Both the position numbers and the translations under genes were made by a program. A stretch of DNA of 44,756 nt from a bacterium (GTDB lineage Bacteria > Patescibacteriota > Minisyncoccia > UBA6257 > WO2-44-18): assembly GCA_023244815.1 (NCBI GenBank), contig JAHFLQ010000005.1, positions 1 through 44,756 of the forward strand. The letters run 5' to 3'. Positions 21,473 to 28,732 of the stretch are shown in pieces. Below the pieces are notes generated by a model that had not been told where the DNA came from, made no database searches, and was given only the letters and a program-made list of their open reading frames with translations. The stretch's first letter is position 1. Every line of letters begins with the position of its first letter.

Positions 21473-21842
21473 ATGCGCATTTTTTTGATCGCAGCGCTGT
21501 GTGTGGTCGCTTTGATACTTTTCGCCTTGATTGGACTGTATCACTGTCAGGAGATCACAAAACGGATGGTCGTTTTAGAGGTGAAGTATCCATTACAGAC
21601 CCCCATATATTACCTACCCTCCAGGGTTTCCTCTAGATGTTGCTGAAACCGTAGAGTTTAGGACTGAGGAGGGGAAGTCATTCTTTCTCAATAAAGTAGA
21701 TTTTTGCGGCGATGAAAATAGCTGGAAAAGTTTACAGAAAGGACAACTCGTAGAGTTTTATCACTACATTGCGTACTGGAAAATCTCTGACAGCATCAGC
21801 TTTACGAAAAAGCACATCGATCGTATAAAAATTCTAAATTAA
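21473..21842 (+). pseudogene. Exported/membrane-anchored small protein with a single-base frameshift
   Basis: ATG 21473 has GGAGG just upstream and encodes MRIFLIAALCVVALILFALI, a clear signal anchor. This frame hits TGA at 21644 after 57 codons. Removing one C from the run of five (21600-21604) continues as PYITYPPGFPLDVAETV and on to HIDRIKILN with TAA at 21840-21842, a 122-residue protein. The downstream frame is rich in sensible codons and ends just before a terminator. Either a sequencing or assembly error in the C run, or a recent real frameshift. Function unknown. Confidence 0.7.
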
Positions 21843-21850
21843 ACCACAAG

Positions 21851-21871
21851 CCGCTCTTAATGAGCGGTTTT
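21851..21871 (+). terminator. Terminator between convergent genes
   Basis: ccgctc pairs with gagcgg around ttaat and is followed by four T. It ends the frameshifted gene. Confidence 0.8.
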
Positions 21872-21874
21872 CCA

Positions 21875-22657
21875 TTATTTTATATATCCTATTTTCCGTA
21901 ACCAGTACTCATTTTCCCACTGCCATAGCGTCTTAGCACCGAGAAACGCTTCGAAATCCGGCTGCCAGTAGGGAAATTCCTTAATTTCAATAATACCCTT
22001 CATATCGTCCCAATCGTGACCTTCTTCGCCGCAAAATGGCTTGCCGTTGCTTCGGTATGGTTTCTTGATCTTCTGCCGGCCTCCCTTACTGCGCATTGTA
22101 GAGCCGCATAACTTGCAGGTCTGCCCCTGATCTATTCGCAAGATCCAGCGCGTGGAAAGGCCGGCCATCAGCGGATCGCGGGTAAGCGCGTCCATATAGG
22201 CGGAGAGCTGAAGATTATAATCGCGGTAAATTCCTTGAGAGGTCTTTATGTCTAGCACGCCGAATTTGCCGTCAATTAAAGCCAGAGTGTCAATGGTGCC
22301 GGCATAGCGATGCACTTGGTTACAAATTCTTTTTTCCACGTGGGCCGGTTCAACCTGGATGTTGTTCTTTAATAAAAATTCACGGAAAGCGTTAATGGCC
22401 GGCGCGATTAAAGGATCAACTATGGGTTCTTCGCCGATCAATATCTTTTCCGCCGCTTCGTGCACCATCGTACCTTCTTTGGCTGACTGTTCAGTCATTG
22501 CCTGCGCGGCGGCGTAGCTCGGCGAGTCGCCATAATATCTGTAGAGGGCGGGCTTGGATTTTATATCCACGATTTTTGTAACCCTCGGATACCAAAGGCC
22601 GTCAATCACATAGCCGCATTTTTCCATGAAGTCTTCAGCGTTTTTGAAATCAAACAT
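21875..22657 (-). CDS. PD-(D/E)XK nuclease superfamily protein (RecB/Cas4-like)
   Basis: 260 residues. Core motifs: HEAAEKIL (about 65), GTIDTLALIDGKFGVLDIKTS with the catalytic D and D-x-K (about 118-138), and YNLQLSAYMDAL (the Q-x-x-x-Y motif). This is the nuclease fold of RecB, AddB and Cas4. A short segment later (about 183-210) holds CKLCG and FCG cysteines and may bind zinc; it lies where Cas4 and AddB proteins have Fe-S cysteines, but the spacing differs. No cas or recombination genes adjoin. Likely a DNA repair or phage-type exonuclease. Start ATG 22657. Confidence 0.75.
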   Translation of the reverse strand: MFDFKNAEDFMEKCGYVIDGLWYPRVTKIVDIKSKPALYRYYGDSPSYAAAQAMTEQSAKEGTMVHEAAEKILIGEEPIVDPLIAPAINAFREFLLKNNIQVEPAHVEKRICNQVHRYAGTIDTLALIDGKFGVLDIKTSQGIYRDYNLQLSAYMDALTRDPLMAGLSTRWILRIDQGQTCKLCGSTMRSKGGRQKIKKPYRSNGKPFCGEEGHDWDDMKGIIEIKEFPYWQPDFEAFLGAKTLWQWENEYWLRKIGYIK

Positions 22658-22660
22658 AGT

Positions 22661-22713
22661 TCGTAAATCGTGAATCGTAAATCTTAAATCGTCTGACGAT
22701 GCGAGATACAGGA
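22661..22713. repeat. Quasi-periodic short-word repeat (intergenic)
   Basis: The words tcgtaaatc, tcgtgaatc, tcgtaaatc, ttaaatcgtc and gatgcgagatac follow each other in imperfect 8-9 bp periods. The same word family (aatcgtgtatcgcgcatctcgtatcg) is inside murC at 23112-23176. This looks like a low-complexity minisatellite that spreads between and within genes. Confidence 0.6.
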
Positions 22714-22714
22714 C

Positions 22715-24022
22715 TCATGATACAAGATTTTCGGTGTAGTTAATAATGTCGCCGGCGCCCATCATTACGATAATAGGGGATAGTTTGGGGTTTAGGGCGC
22801 TAACAACCTTAATTAAAATCTTTTTTAAATCTTTCGGGTTCTTTAGATATTCCGCGCCAACTACTCTCGCGAGCGCCTCGGAACTTCTTTTTTTATCCAG
22901 TTCCTGCTCACGGCCAGCCACAATGTACGTAGGGAATAGGATAACTCGGTCAGCGGCCTTAAAGGCGGTTTTAAAGTCATTAAACAAGGCCTTGAGACGA
23001 TGGGCTTGATGGGCCTGAAAAACGCAAATAAGAGGGTTTTTAGGCCATTTCTGCTTGAATGCGGCCAGCGTCGCCCTGATCTCGGACGGGTGATGGGCAT
23101 AATCGTCAAAGACGCGAATCGTGTATCGCGCATCTCGTATCGTTCGAAGATGTGCGCTGTGCGATGTGCGATTCACGCTCAACGTTCCCCGGTACTCCAT
23201 TCGCCGCCAGGCGCCTCGATATTTACCGAGTGCTTTTAAAATAGTTTGTCTAGGAATATCTAAATAGTCGGCGATAGCGTAAGCGTTGAGCGCATTATTA
23301 ACATTATGATCGCCTGGAATTTTCAAAACTTTTTTAATCTCAGCGGCTAGCTTTGGATTCGTCGAACGCTCAACAACTGTCTCACAACGCTCTTTAAACT
23401 GCTCAAAAGTTTTTTGAACGTTGGCGAAATTTTTATAAAAATCCAAATGCTCTTTATCTATATTAGTGATCGCCGCGACATATGGATGATAGTTTAAAAA
23501 AGCCGCCCTCCATTCGTCGGCTTCCAGAACTAACCAACCCGAATTTCCCTTACGAAAGTTTTTCCCACCCAGCTCTTTTAGTTTTGTCCCAATGATTATC
23601 GTCGGGTCAAGGCCAGCCTCAATTAAAATCAGCGAAACCATGGCGGTGGTCGTGCTTTTACCGTGCGAGCCGGCAACGGCAATAGTTTTATATTTTTTGG
23701 TCAGTTCGCCGACTATTTCCGGATAGGATCGCACGGCGGCGCCGGATTTTTCCGCCGCTATCAGCTCCGGATTTTCTTTTGGAATCGCGTTGTTGTAAAT
23801 GACGAGTGATGGTCCGCTCTTTTGGATGTTGTTTGCTGATTGTTTACCAATGTAAACCGCGACACCTTCTTTTTTGAGTTCGTCGGTAGTTCCGGAAGGG
23901 GAAAGGTCGGATCCGCTAACCTTCCAGCCCTCGGACAAAAAATACCGCGCGAGCGCGGACATTCCAATTCCGCCAATGCCAATAAAATGAGCTCTGTTGC
24001 GAACCTTTTCCTTACTAGCCAT
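22715..24022 (-). CDS. murC: UDP-N-acetylmuramate--L-alanine ligase
   Basis: 435 residues from the chosen start. N-terminal Rossmann domain HFIGIGGIGMSALA, ATP loop VAGSHGKSTTTAMV, central EADEWRAAF and TNIDKEHLD, C-terminal domain FDDYAHHPSEIRATL. It adds L-Ala to UDP-MurNAc in the cytoplasm. The reading frame is open to 24223, but a TATAAT on this strand (24030-24035) ends 7 nt before ATG 24022 and the family motif starts ten residues after it; the longer form would have an implausible N-terminus. About 20 residues (around SVNRTSHSAHLRTIRDARY) before FDDYAHHP are extra to the family and come from a short-word DNA repeat. Confidence 0.95.
   Translation of the reverse strand: MASKEKVRNRAHFIGIGGIGMSALARYFLSEGWKVSGSDLSPSGTTDELKKEGVAVYIGKQSANNIQKSGPSLVIYNNAIPKENPELIAAEKSGAAVRSYPEIVGELTKKYKTIAVAGSHGKSTTTAMVSLILIEAGLDPTIIIGTKLKELGGKNFRKGNSGWLVLEADEWRAAFLNYHPYVAAITNIDKEHLDFYKNFANVQKTFEQFKERCETVVERSTNPKLAAEIKKVLKIPGDHNVNNALNAYAIADYLDIPRQTILKALGKYRGAWRRMEYRGTLSVNRTSHSAHLRTIRDARYTIRVFDDYAHHPSEIRATLAAFKQKWPKNPLICVFQAHQAHRLKALFNDFKTAFKAADRVILFPTYIVAGREQELDKKRSSEALARVVGAEYLKNPKDLKKILIKVVSALNPKLSPIIVMMGAGDIINYTENLVS
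23112..23176. repeat. Short-word repeat inserted in frame in murC
   Basis: About 65 bp made of gaatcgtgtatcgcg, catctcgtatcg, gatgtgcg and gcgattcacg. It is the same kind of tract as at 22661-22713 and encodes the roughly 20 residues missing from other MurC proteins. Edges are approximate. Confidence 0.6.
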
Positions 24023-24029
24023 TGAGCCA

Positions 24030-24035
24030 ATTATA
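24030..24035 (-). promoter_or_regulatory. -10 box (leaderless start) of murC
   Basis: TATAAT on the minus strand ends 7 nt before ATG 24022. It decides the start against longer readings up to 24223. Confidence 0.7.
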
Positions 24036-24093
24036 CTACTGAACACCGGCAGGGAATAGTGCCGAATGAACTTAACCACCTGTCGCACAATAT

Positions 24094-24168
24094 ATGTTTT
24101 ATAACGGGAGAATATCAAAGAGCCGCAAGTCCGCCCGTCATAAAACATTGCGCCCGTTTTGCAATGCT
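24094..24168. other. Two adjacent hairpins between murC and the 24247 gene
   Basis: gttttataacggg (24096-24108) pairs with cccgtcataaaac (24134-24146) except for one mismatch, and directly next to it cattgc/gcaatg (24146-24151 with 24161-24166) encloses gcccgtttt, which could pair with the acggg strand. There is no T tract of terminator type. It may be a structured 3' UTR, an RNA or a repeat. The rest of 24036-24246 shows nothing else. Confidence 0.35.
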
Positions 24169-24246
24169 TTTCAAGAATCGTCGCAACAACAGGCTGTAAA
24201 GAAATTTGTTTCTGCCAGCGCAAAACAAGCTTTCTTAACTATTCCT

Positions 24247-24693
24247 TTACAAACTCGCCTTGTACTTATTGATTGCCTGAACCACCTGCGAATCCATTTC
24301 TAAATCTTCTATAAAGATTATCTGGTCGCGGTTGATCATCATTTCATCCTTCGGTTTGTGCAACTCGGTTACCCCTAATTTGGCCAAACTAATGCTTTGT
24401 TGGGGCTGGTTCTCTTTTTTACCCTGGACCGGCTGTAAAACCTGGCTGACTTGCAGATAATAAACATCCTTTAAGGTCACATAGTTAGAATTTATGCCGG
24501 AAGCTTTACCAAAATAGACCTGTCCATTGGTAAGAAAAATTGCCTGATAGTCAGAAACTCTGCCACCCAAACCCAGAGAAACTCCGTTTTTTTGCAGATA
24601 ATATCCGAGCAATACAAGTACGACGACGGTTGCTAACAAAACAACAACTCGTAACCTATTCTTTGGCTTTGGTCGATCCATTAATTGCTCCAT
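24247..24693 (-). CDS. Conserved one-TM protein
   Basis: 148 residues. A basic N-terminus and one membrane helix (about 14-34, VVVLLATVVVLVLLGYY), then a mainly beta outer segment: YQAIFLTNGQVYFGKA, NYVTLKDVYYLQV, a Gln-rich linker (about 88-98), and a C-terminal ISLAKLG ... INRDQIIFIEDLE. Proteins with this F-L-T-N-G-Q-V-Y-F-G-K pattern recur in Patescibacteria as far as I recall, without known function. Leaderless: TATAAT (24701-24706) ends 7 nt before ATG 24693; a second in-frame ATG four codons later is less likely. Confidence 0.75.
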   Translation of the reverse strand: MEQLMDRPKPKNRLRVVVLLATVVVLVLLGYYLQKNGVSLGLGGRVSDYQAIFLTNGQVYFGKASGINSNYVTLKDVYYLQVSQVLQPVQGKKENQPQQSISLAKLGVTELHKPKDEMMINRDQIIFIEDLEMDSQVVQAINKYKASL

Positions 24694-24700
24694 AGTAATT

Positions 24701-24706
24701 ATTATA
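24701..24706 (-). promoter_or_regulatory. -10 box (leaderless start) of the 24247-24693 gene
   Basis: TATAAT on the minus strand, 7 nt before the ATG; no Shine-Dalgarno sequence. Confidence 0.7.
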
Positions 24707-24745
24707 GCGATCTTTTATAAGCAGTAAATACCTTCGTGTGGATAA

Positions 24746-25504
24746 CTAAATCAATGTCAAAATTTCCGGACCTTGTTCGGTAATTGCTACCGTGTGCTCA
24801 AAATGGGCGGACAAACTCCCATCTTCGACCGCATAGCTCTCGTCTTTTAGCTGAACGATCCTTGCTGTGCCGGCGCTGGTCATAGGTTCTATAGCGAGAA
24901 CCATCCCCGGCCTCAAGGCTATGCCACTCCCCTTCTTGCCTTCATTAAACACACTTGGGTCTTCGTGAAGCTCCTTGCCAACGCCATGGCCAGTAAGTCC
25001 ATCAACGACTTTAAATCCATAACCACTTATCGTCCGACTAATGGCCCAACCAATATCGCCGAGGTGCTTCCCAGGCTTTGCGTATTTAATACCTTCAAAT
25101 AAAGCCTTTTCGGTAACCTTAATGAGCTGTTGTGTTTGTTCGGAAATCTCGCCAACTCCAGTCGTCCAAGCGGCATCGGCGTGCCAACCATCATAAGTAA
25201 CGCCAAAATCCAGTTTCAAAAGATCACCAGATCTCAGCCTATAATCATTTGGGACACCATGCACCACCACATCGTTAATAGATGTGCAGATTGAGGATGG
25301 GTATGGCTTCGCCGCGCCATAGGGCTGGTAACCTAAAAAAGCTGGCTTGCCGCCGGCTTTTAGAATCAGTTCTTTCGCCAGCGTGTCGAGCGATTTGAGA
25401 CGGGTACCCTCCTTTGCTTGCGCGAGCACTGCTTTAGCAACTTGGGCTAAAATTTTTCCGGCTTGGCGGATCTTTTCTATTTCTTCTGCTGTCTTAATAA
25501 TCAC
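24746..25504 (-). CDS. map: Methionine aminopeptidase, type I
   Basis: 252 residues, normal for type Ia without an N-terminal extension. All five metal ligands are visible: two Asp in LDFGVTYDGWHADAAW, His in GHGVGKELHEDP, Glu in AIEPMTSAG and Glu in FEHTVAITEQG; the substrate His is in VVVHGVP. It removes the initiator methionine from new proteins. It overlaps adk by 4 nt (ATGA), the usual secY-adk-map order of the spc cluster. The infA-rpmJ-rpsM part that often follows is not here. Confidence 0.96.
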   Translation of the reverse strand: MIIKTAEEIEKIRQAGKILAQVAKAVLAQAKEGTRLKSLDTLAKELILKAGGKPAFLGYQPYGAAKPYPSSICTSINDVVVHGVPNDYRLRSGDLLKLDFGVTYDGWHADAAWTTGVGEISEQTQQLIKVTEKALFEGIKYAKPGKHLGDIGWAISRTISGYGFKVVDGLTGHGVGKELHEDPSVFNEGKKGSGIALRPGMVLAIEPMTSAGTARIVQLKDESYAVEDGSLSAHFEHTVAITEQGPEILTLI

Positions 25505-26190
25505 AGCCCTAATTTTTGCTTTAAATCGGCAAAAACGTCAAATGGCAGGGGGTTGGCATCCACTTCGTAAAGCCGGTAGCCGCGTTCTTTAAGTGTCTCA
25601 AGAATCGGCGCAGTTCGTTCCTCATACTCTTTAATCCTTGTTTCAAACACCGCCGGATTATCCACACTGCGCGTGCGAAGCGCTCCGCCGCAAAGCGGGC
25701 AGGTCGTATGTTGGTGCCCCTTCTCGTTATATAAAATAGCGGTGTAGCAGATTGAGCAAATTTTCCGGTTTTTATTGCGCAGAATGGCTTTTTGGGGATC
25801 GATTACCAAGTGTACGGGGTAAATATTTTCCTTTCCATAAGTTTCCTCCAATACAGCGATTAACCCTTTATTTCTATCGTCGCCGAAAGCTTCAAAGAGC
25901 GTCCGAGGCGAACCGCTGAAGGCAATATTAAAATTCGCTTCGCCGATCTTTTTAGCCTCATCGGCAGTGATCTTCAAAACAAACGCGGGCGTGACCAGCT
26001 CACCGGAATCCAGCTGTTTCTGTGCTTCGGCGATTTCTGAATCCTGCTGGTTATCTTTGTCGTGAACCAGGAGATCCAGAAATTTTCCCGTGTCAAAATG
26101 AACAAACCCCTTGGTCCAAGCCAAAAGATTTGCCTGGGTCCCCTTCCCCGCCCCCGGCGGCCCGTAAATTATCACCGCTTTTTTTGCCAT
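25501..26190 (-). CDS. adk: Adenylate kinase with zinc-type LID
   Basis: 229 residues. P-loop IYGPPGAGKGTQANLLA at the N-terminus, NMP-binding DSGELVTPAFVL, SGSPRTLFEA in the place of the usual G-F-P-R-T (here S-G-S-P-R-T), and a LID domain with four cysteines (CSICY and CPLCGG, about 141-163) that should hold one zinc. It balances AMP, ADP and ATP. The start is ATG 26190, with TAGAAT ending 6 nt upstream, so adk and map can be transcribed separately from the ribosomal operon. Gap to secY is 42 bp. Confidence 0.93.
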   Translation of the reverse strand: MAKKAVIIYGPPGAGKGTQANLLAWTKGFVHFDTGKFLDLLVHDKDNQQDSEIAEAQKQLDSGELVTPAFVLKITADEAKKIGEANFNIAFSGSPRTLFEAFGDDRNKGLIAVLEETYGKENIYPVHLVIDPQKAILRNKNRKICSICYTAILYNEKGHQHTTCPLCGGALRTRSVDNPAVFETRIKEYEERTAPILETLKERGYRLYEVDANPLPFDVFADLKQKLGL

Positions 26191-26196
26191 AGAAAG

Positions 26197-26202
26197 ATTC
26201 TA
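26197..26202 (-). promoter_or_regulatory. -10 box (leaderless start) of adk
   Basis: TAGAAT on the minus strand ends 6 nt before ATG 26190; no Shine-Dalgarno sequence. Confidence 0.55.
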
Positions 26203-26232
26203 ACACACAGAGTACCCAGCGAAAAAGCTAGA

Positions 26233-27507
26233 CTACTGCAGCCCCTCGTATTCGCGCAAAGTCAGTTCCGAATCCAGCTGTTTGATTGTTTCTAGCGCCA
26301 CCGATACCACGATCAGCAAGGCCGTGCCGCCGATGGTTAGAGCCTGAATACCAGTCAACATCTGAACCAAATTTGGCAAGACGGCAATTAATCCCAGAAA
26401 GATAGCGCCGAATAACGTAATCCGTTTGGTTAGTTTCCCTAAAAAGTCTCCGGTGGATTCGCCCGGGCGAATGCCGGGTACGAATCCACCGCTCTGTTGG
26501 AGATTTTTGGCGATTTCTTTCGGGTCAAAAGTAACCGCTGTGTAGAAATAGGTAAATAGGACAACCAAAAAGAAATAAAGCGCGCTGTAAATCAACTGAT
26601 TGCTCAAAAATGAATTCACAACCGTCTGCACTTTTACTGAAAGCCCAGGCGAAAAGATCGCCAAAATCTGGCCGAAGAATTGCGGAAAGAGCATTATAGA
26701 AATAGCAAAGATAATTGGAATTACTCCGGCCTGGTTGATTTTCATTGGCAAGTAACTCGCGACACCGCCGTAAACCTTATTGCCACGAATGCGCCGCGAG
26801 TAAGAAATAGGCACTTTGCGTTCTCCTTCATTAATAATTACCACACCGGCAATAATCAGTACGCTCAGTATGATAAAGGCAAGGTAGGTCGGAAGATTTG
26901 CCGGATCAAAAGAGACGATGGCGGTCCGAACCGCTATCGGTATCCGATCCACTATACCGGCAAAGATGATCAATGAGATACCATTGCCAATTTTCTGTTC
27001 AGTGATCAACTCGCCAATCCACATCAAAACTAAGCTACCGGTTGTGATGATCAGCACGTTTACCAGCAAATCCAGGGCCGAAAGAGAGCCTAAGACCTGT
27101 TGGCTCTTTAAAAGATTCAAAAATCCGTAGCCCTGCAGGGCCGCTAGCGGTACGGTTAGCCACCGAGAATAACGATTAAACTTGGCTTTGCCGGCCGCCC
27201 CCTCTTCATAGTAGGCCTGTTTCAACGAAGGAAAAATCATAGTCAACAGCTGCATGATAATAGTCGCGGTTATGTATGGGCCGACGCCCAGCATCACGAT
27301 AGACAAACGGGAAAGCCCGCCGCCGGAAAAGATATTCAAAAATCCGAAAATTTGGTTGGAGTTTAAAAACTGCGTCAAACGAGCGGCGTCAATTCCGGGA
27401 ATAGGGATGGTGCCCAACAAACGAAAAGCAACCAGACCCAATAAAACATAAAAAACCTTTTTGCGAAGGTCTGGAACCCGGAATATTTGTAAAAGTTTTC
27501 CAAACAT
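26233..27507 (-). CDS. secY: Protein translocase subunit SecY
   Basis: 424 residues with ten membrane helices. Recognisable family segments: RLLGTIPIPGID near the start, the plug region after TM1 (FSGGGLSRLSIVMLGVGPYI), QKIGNGISLIIFAGI, the cytoplasmic loop with RKVPISYSRRIRG, and the late loop FVPGIRPGESTGDFL. It forms the SecYEG channel in the plasma membrane. Starts one base after the rplO stop, so it is the tail of the spc operon. Confidence 0.96.
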   Translation of the reverse strand: MFGKLLQIFRVPDLRKKVFYVLLGLVAFRLLGTIPIPGIDAARLTQFLNSNQIFGFLNIFSGGGLSRLSIVMLGVGPYITATIIMQLLTMIFPSLKQAYYEEGAAGKAKFNRYSRWLTVPLAALQGYGFLNLLKSQQVLGSLSALDLLVNVLIITTGSLVLMWIGELITEQKIGNGISLIIFAGIVDRIPIAVRTAIVSFDPANLPTYLAFIILSVLIIAGVVIINEGERKVPISYSRRIRGNKVYGGVASYLPMKINQAGVIPIIFAISIMLFPQFFGQILAIFSPGLSVKVQTVVNSFLSNQLIYSALYFFLVVLFTYFYTAVTFDPKEIAKNLQQSGGFVPGIRPGESTGDFLGKLTKRITLFGAIFLGLIAVLPNLVQMLTGIQALTIGGTALLIVVSVALETIKQLDSELTLREYEGLQ

Positions 27508-27508
27508 A

Positions 27509-27922
27509 CTAATTGCTAATCTCTGTTTTCTCTATTCGCCCGCCGGCGGCCTCTATTTTTTTCTTTGCCGATTCGGAGACAGGCAGCCCCTCGACGGTAA
27601 TCGCCATTTTTACCTCACCGTCACCGAGAATTTTTACCTTTTTGCCCAGAATCCGCTCATTGATTATGCCGTCTTTCGCGTACTTTTCCAAATCGCCCAC
27701 ATTCAAAACCGCTTCAGCCTGACTAAAAGGCCGATTTTTAATACCGCGCAGTTTTGGAAGCCGCATATAAAAATCTCGTTCGGCTGGTCGAATACGCCGG
27801 CCGGCGCGGGCCTTTTGTCCTTTCTGTCCTTTTCCAGAAGTTGTCCCACGCTTGCCGCTGCGGCCAACGCGAGTTTTCTTTTCCGTCAAAGGATGGGCTG
27901 GTTTTAGTTCGTGAAGTTGCAT
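27509..27922 (-). CDS. rplO: Ribosomal protein L15
   Basis: 137 residues, slightly shorter than the usual 144. Opens MQLHELKPAHPLTEKKTRVG and has the basic Gly-rich stretch GKRGTTSGKGQKGQKARAG with the usual C-terminal GLPVSESAKKKIEAAGG. A late-assembling 23S rRNA binder. It is preceded not by rpmD but by a 226-bp structured element, and its ATG lies 3 nt after the base of that element's last helix with no clear Shine-Dalgarno sequence. Confidence 0.95.
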   Translation of the reverse strand: MQLHELKPAHPLTEKKTRVGRSGKRGTTSGKGQKGQKARAGRRIRPAERDFYMRLPKLRGIKNRPFSQAEAVLNVGDLEKYAKDGIINERILGKKVKILGDGEVKMAITVEGLPVSESAKKKIEAAGGRIEKTEISN

Positions 27923-28148
27923 GCGAATTTTGTCTAAATTTTCGAGCTCAACTGTAGCGAAGAAAATTTAGCCACAAAATTGAGCACCCCGTTAGATGCG
28001 AAAAAGGCTACGGGGATACCCTTGATTCGACTTTCTTTCATTACATTTATTATCATTTTGGTTATTGGTTGTTTGGTCGCTATCTAACGGGGTAAAGGTT
28101 TGGTTTTGCAAAATTCTATGCCTTTGGCTTGAATTTTGCAACCAAGTC
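27923..28148 (-). promoter_or_regulatory. Three-helix RNA element upstream of rplO (copy 1)
   Basis: Read on the minus strand: helix B (28108-28116 with 28131-28139, extended by 28100-28105 with 28140-28145), helix A (ccccgttagat, 11 bp, 27987-27997 with 28082-28092, enclosing 84 nt), linker TGCTC, helix C (27926-27943 with 27962-27981, 18 bp, two bulged bases, loop with TCGCTAC), then 3 nt and the rplO ATG. The copy upstream of fusA has the same plan with compensatory changes in helices B and C. It starts right after the rpsE stop codon and occupies the place of rpmD. Likely a cis-regulatory RNA; a mobile element is the alternative. Confidence 0.7.
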
Positions 28149-28727
28149 CTATACTTTTAAATTCTTCAGCGCGGCAATAGTCGCGAGGGCGTTGGTTAAT
28201 TTATTCGGCGTGCGGCCTAGGCATTTGGCAGTAGCATCTTTGATGCCGGCCATAGACAGCACTACCCGGACAGCGCCTCCTGCCTTTAAGCCATGCCCCT
28301 CAACGGCCGGCTTGATTCGAACCTTAGCCGCGCTGAATTTCGCCTCTACCTCGTGCGGGATTGTTCTGCCTTTTAAGGTAATATTAAATAAATTTTTTAC
28401 GGCGTCATTTTTGGATTTAGCAACGGCGGACTGCACATCCAGCCCCTTTGCGATGCCAACGCCAACCCTCCCCTTCTCGTCTCCAAGAATCACTGTGACG
28501 CGGAAACGGAAACGTTTGCCGCCGGCCACTACGCGGGTAACGCGCCGCAAATCTAAAACTTTGTCTTTTAACCCCATGGGGTTTTGCTCTTTCGGTTTGC
28601 CGCCAAAACGGCGATGGCCGCCCGGGCGCCCGCCGAAACCACGGCCCATTGGCTTGCCGGCAGGCATGGTCGGACGATTTCCGTCTGGCTGAGTATTGGC
28701 TGAAACTGTTGGTTTTGTGTTTTCCAT
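28149..28727 (-). CDS. rpsE: Ribosomal protein S5
   Basis: 192 residues against about 167 in E. coli: a Gly/Pro/Arg-rich N-terminal extension (1-50, GKPMGRGFGGRPGGHRRFGG) precedes the standard core VLDLRRVTRVVAGGKRFRF, VGVGIAKGLDVQSAV and AGGAVRVVLSMAGIKDATAK. 30S protein involved in decoding fidelity. It ends directly at the structured element. Confidence 0.95.
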   Translation of the reverse strand: MENTKPTVSANTQPDGNRPTMPAGKPMGRGFGGRPGGHRRFGGKPKEQNPMGLKDKVLDLRRVTRVVAGGKRFRFRVTVILGDEKGRVGVGIAKGLDVQSAVAKSKNDAVKNLFNITLKGRTIPHEVEAKFSAAKVRIKPAVEGHGLKAGGAVRVVLSMAGIKDATAKCLGRTPNKLTNALATIAALKNLKV

Positions 28728-28732
28728 AATCT

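Noticed and set aside
22715-24223. Longer murC starting at 24223
   Set aside because: The extra 67 residues are not MurC-like, and a TATAAT box sits right before ATG 24022.
24094-24303. A 69-codon plus-strand frame over the gap and the end of the 24247 gene
   Set aside because: No promoter, no ribosome-binding site, and it covers hairpins and an antisense gene end.
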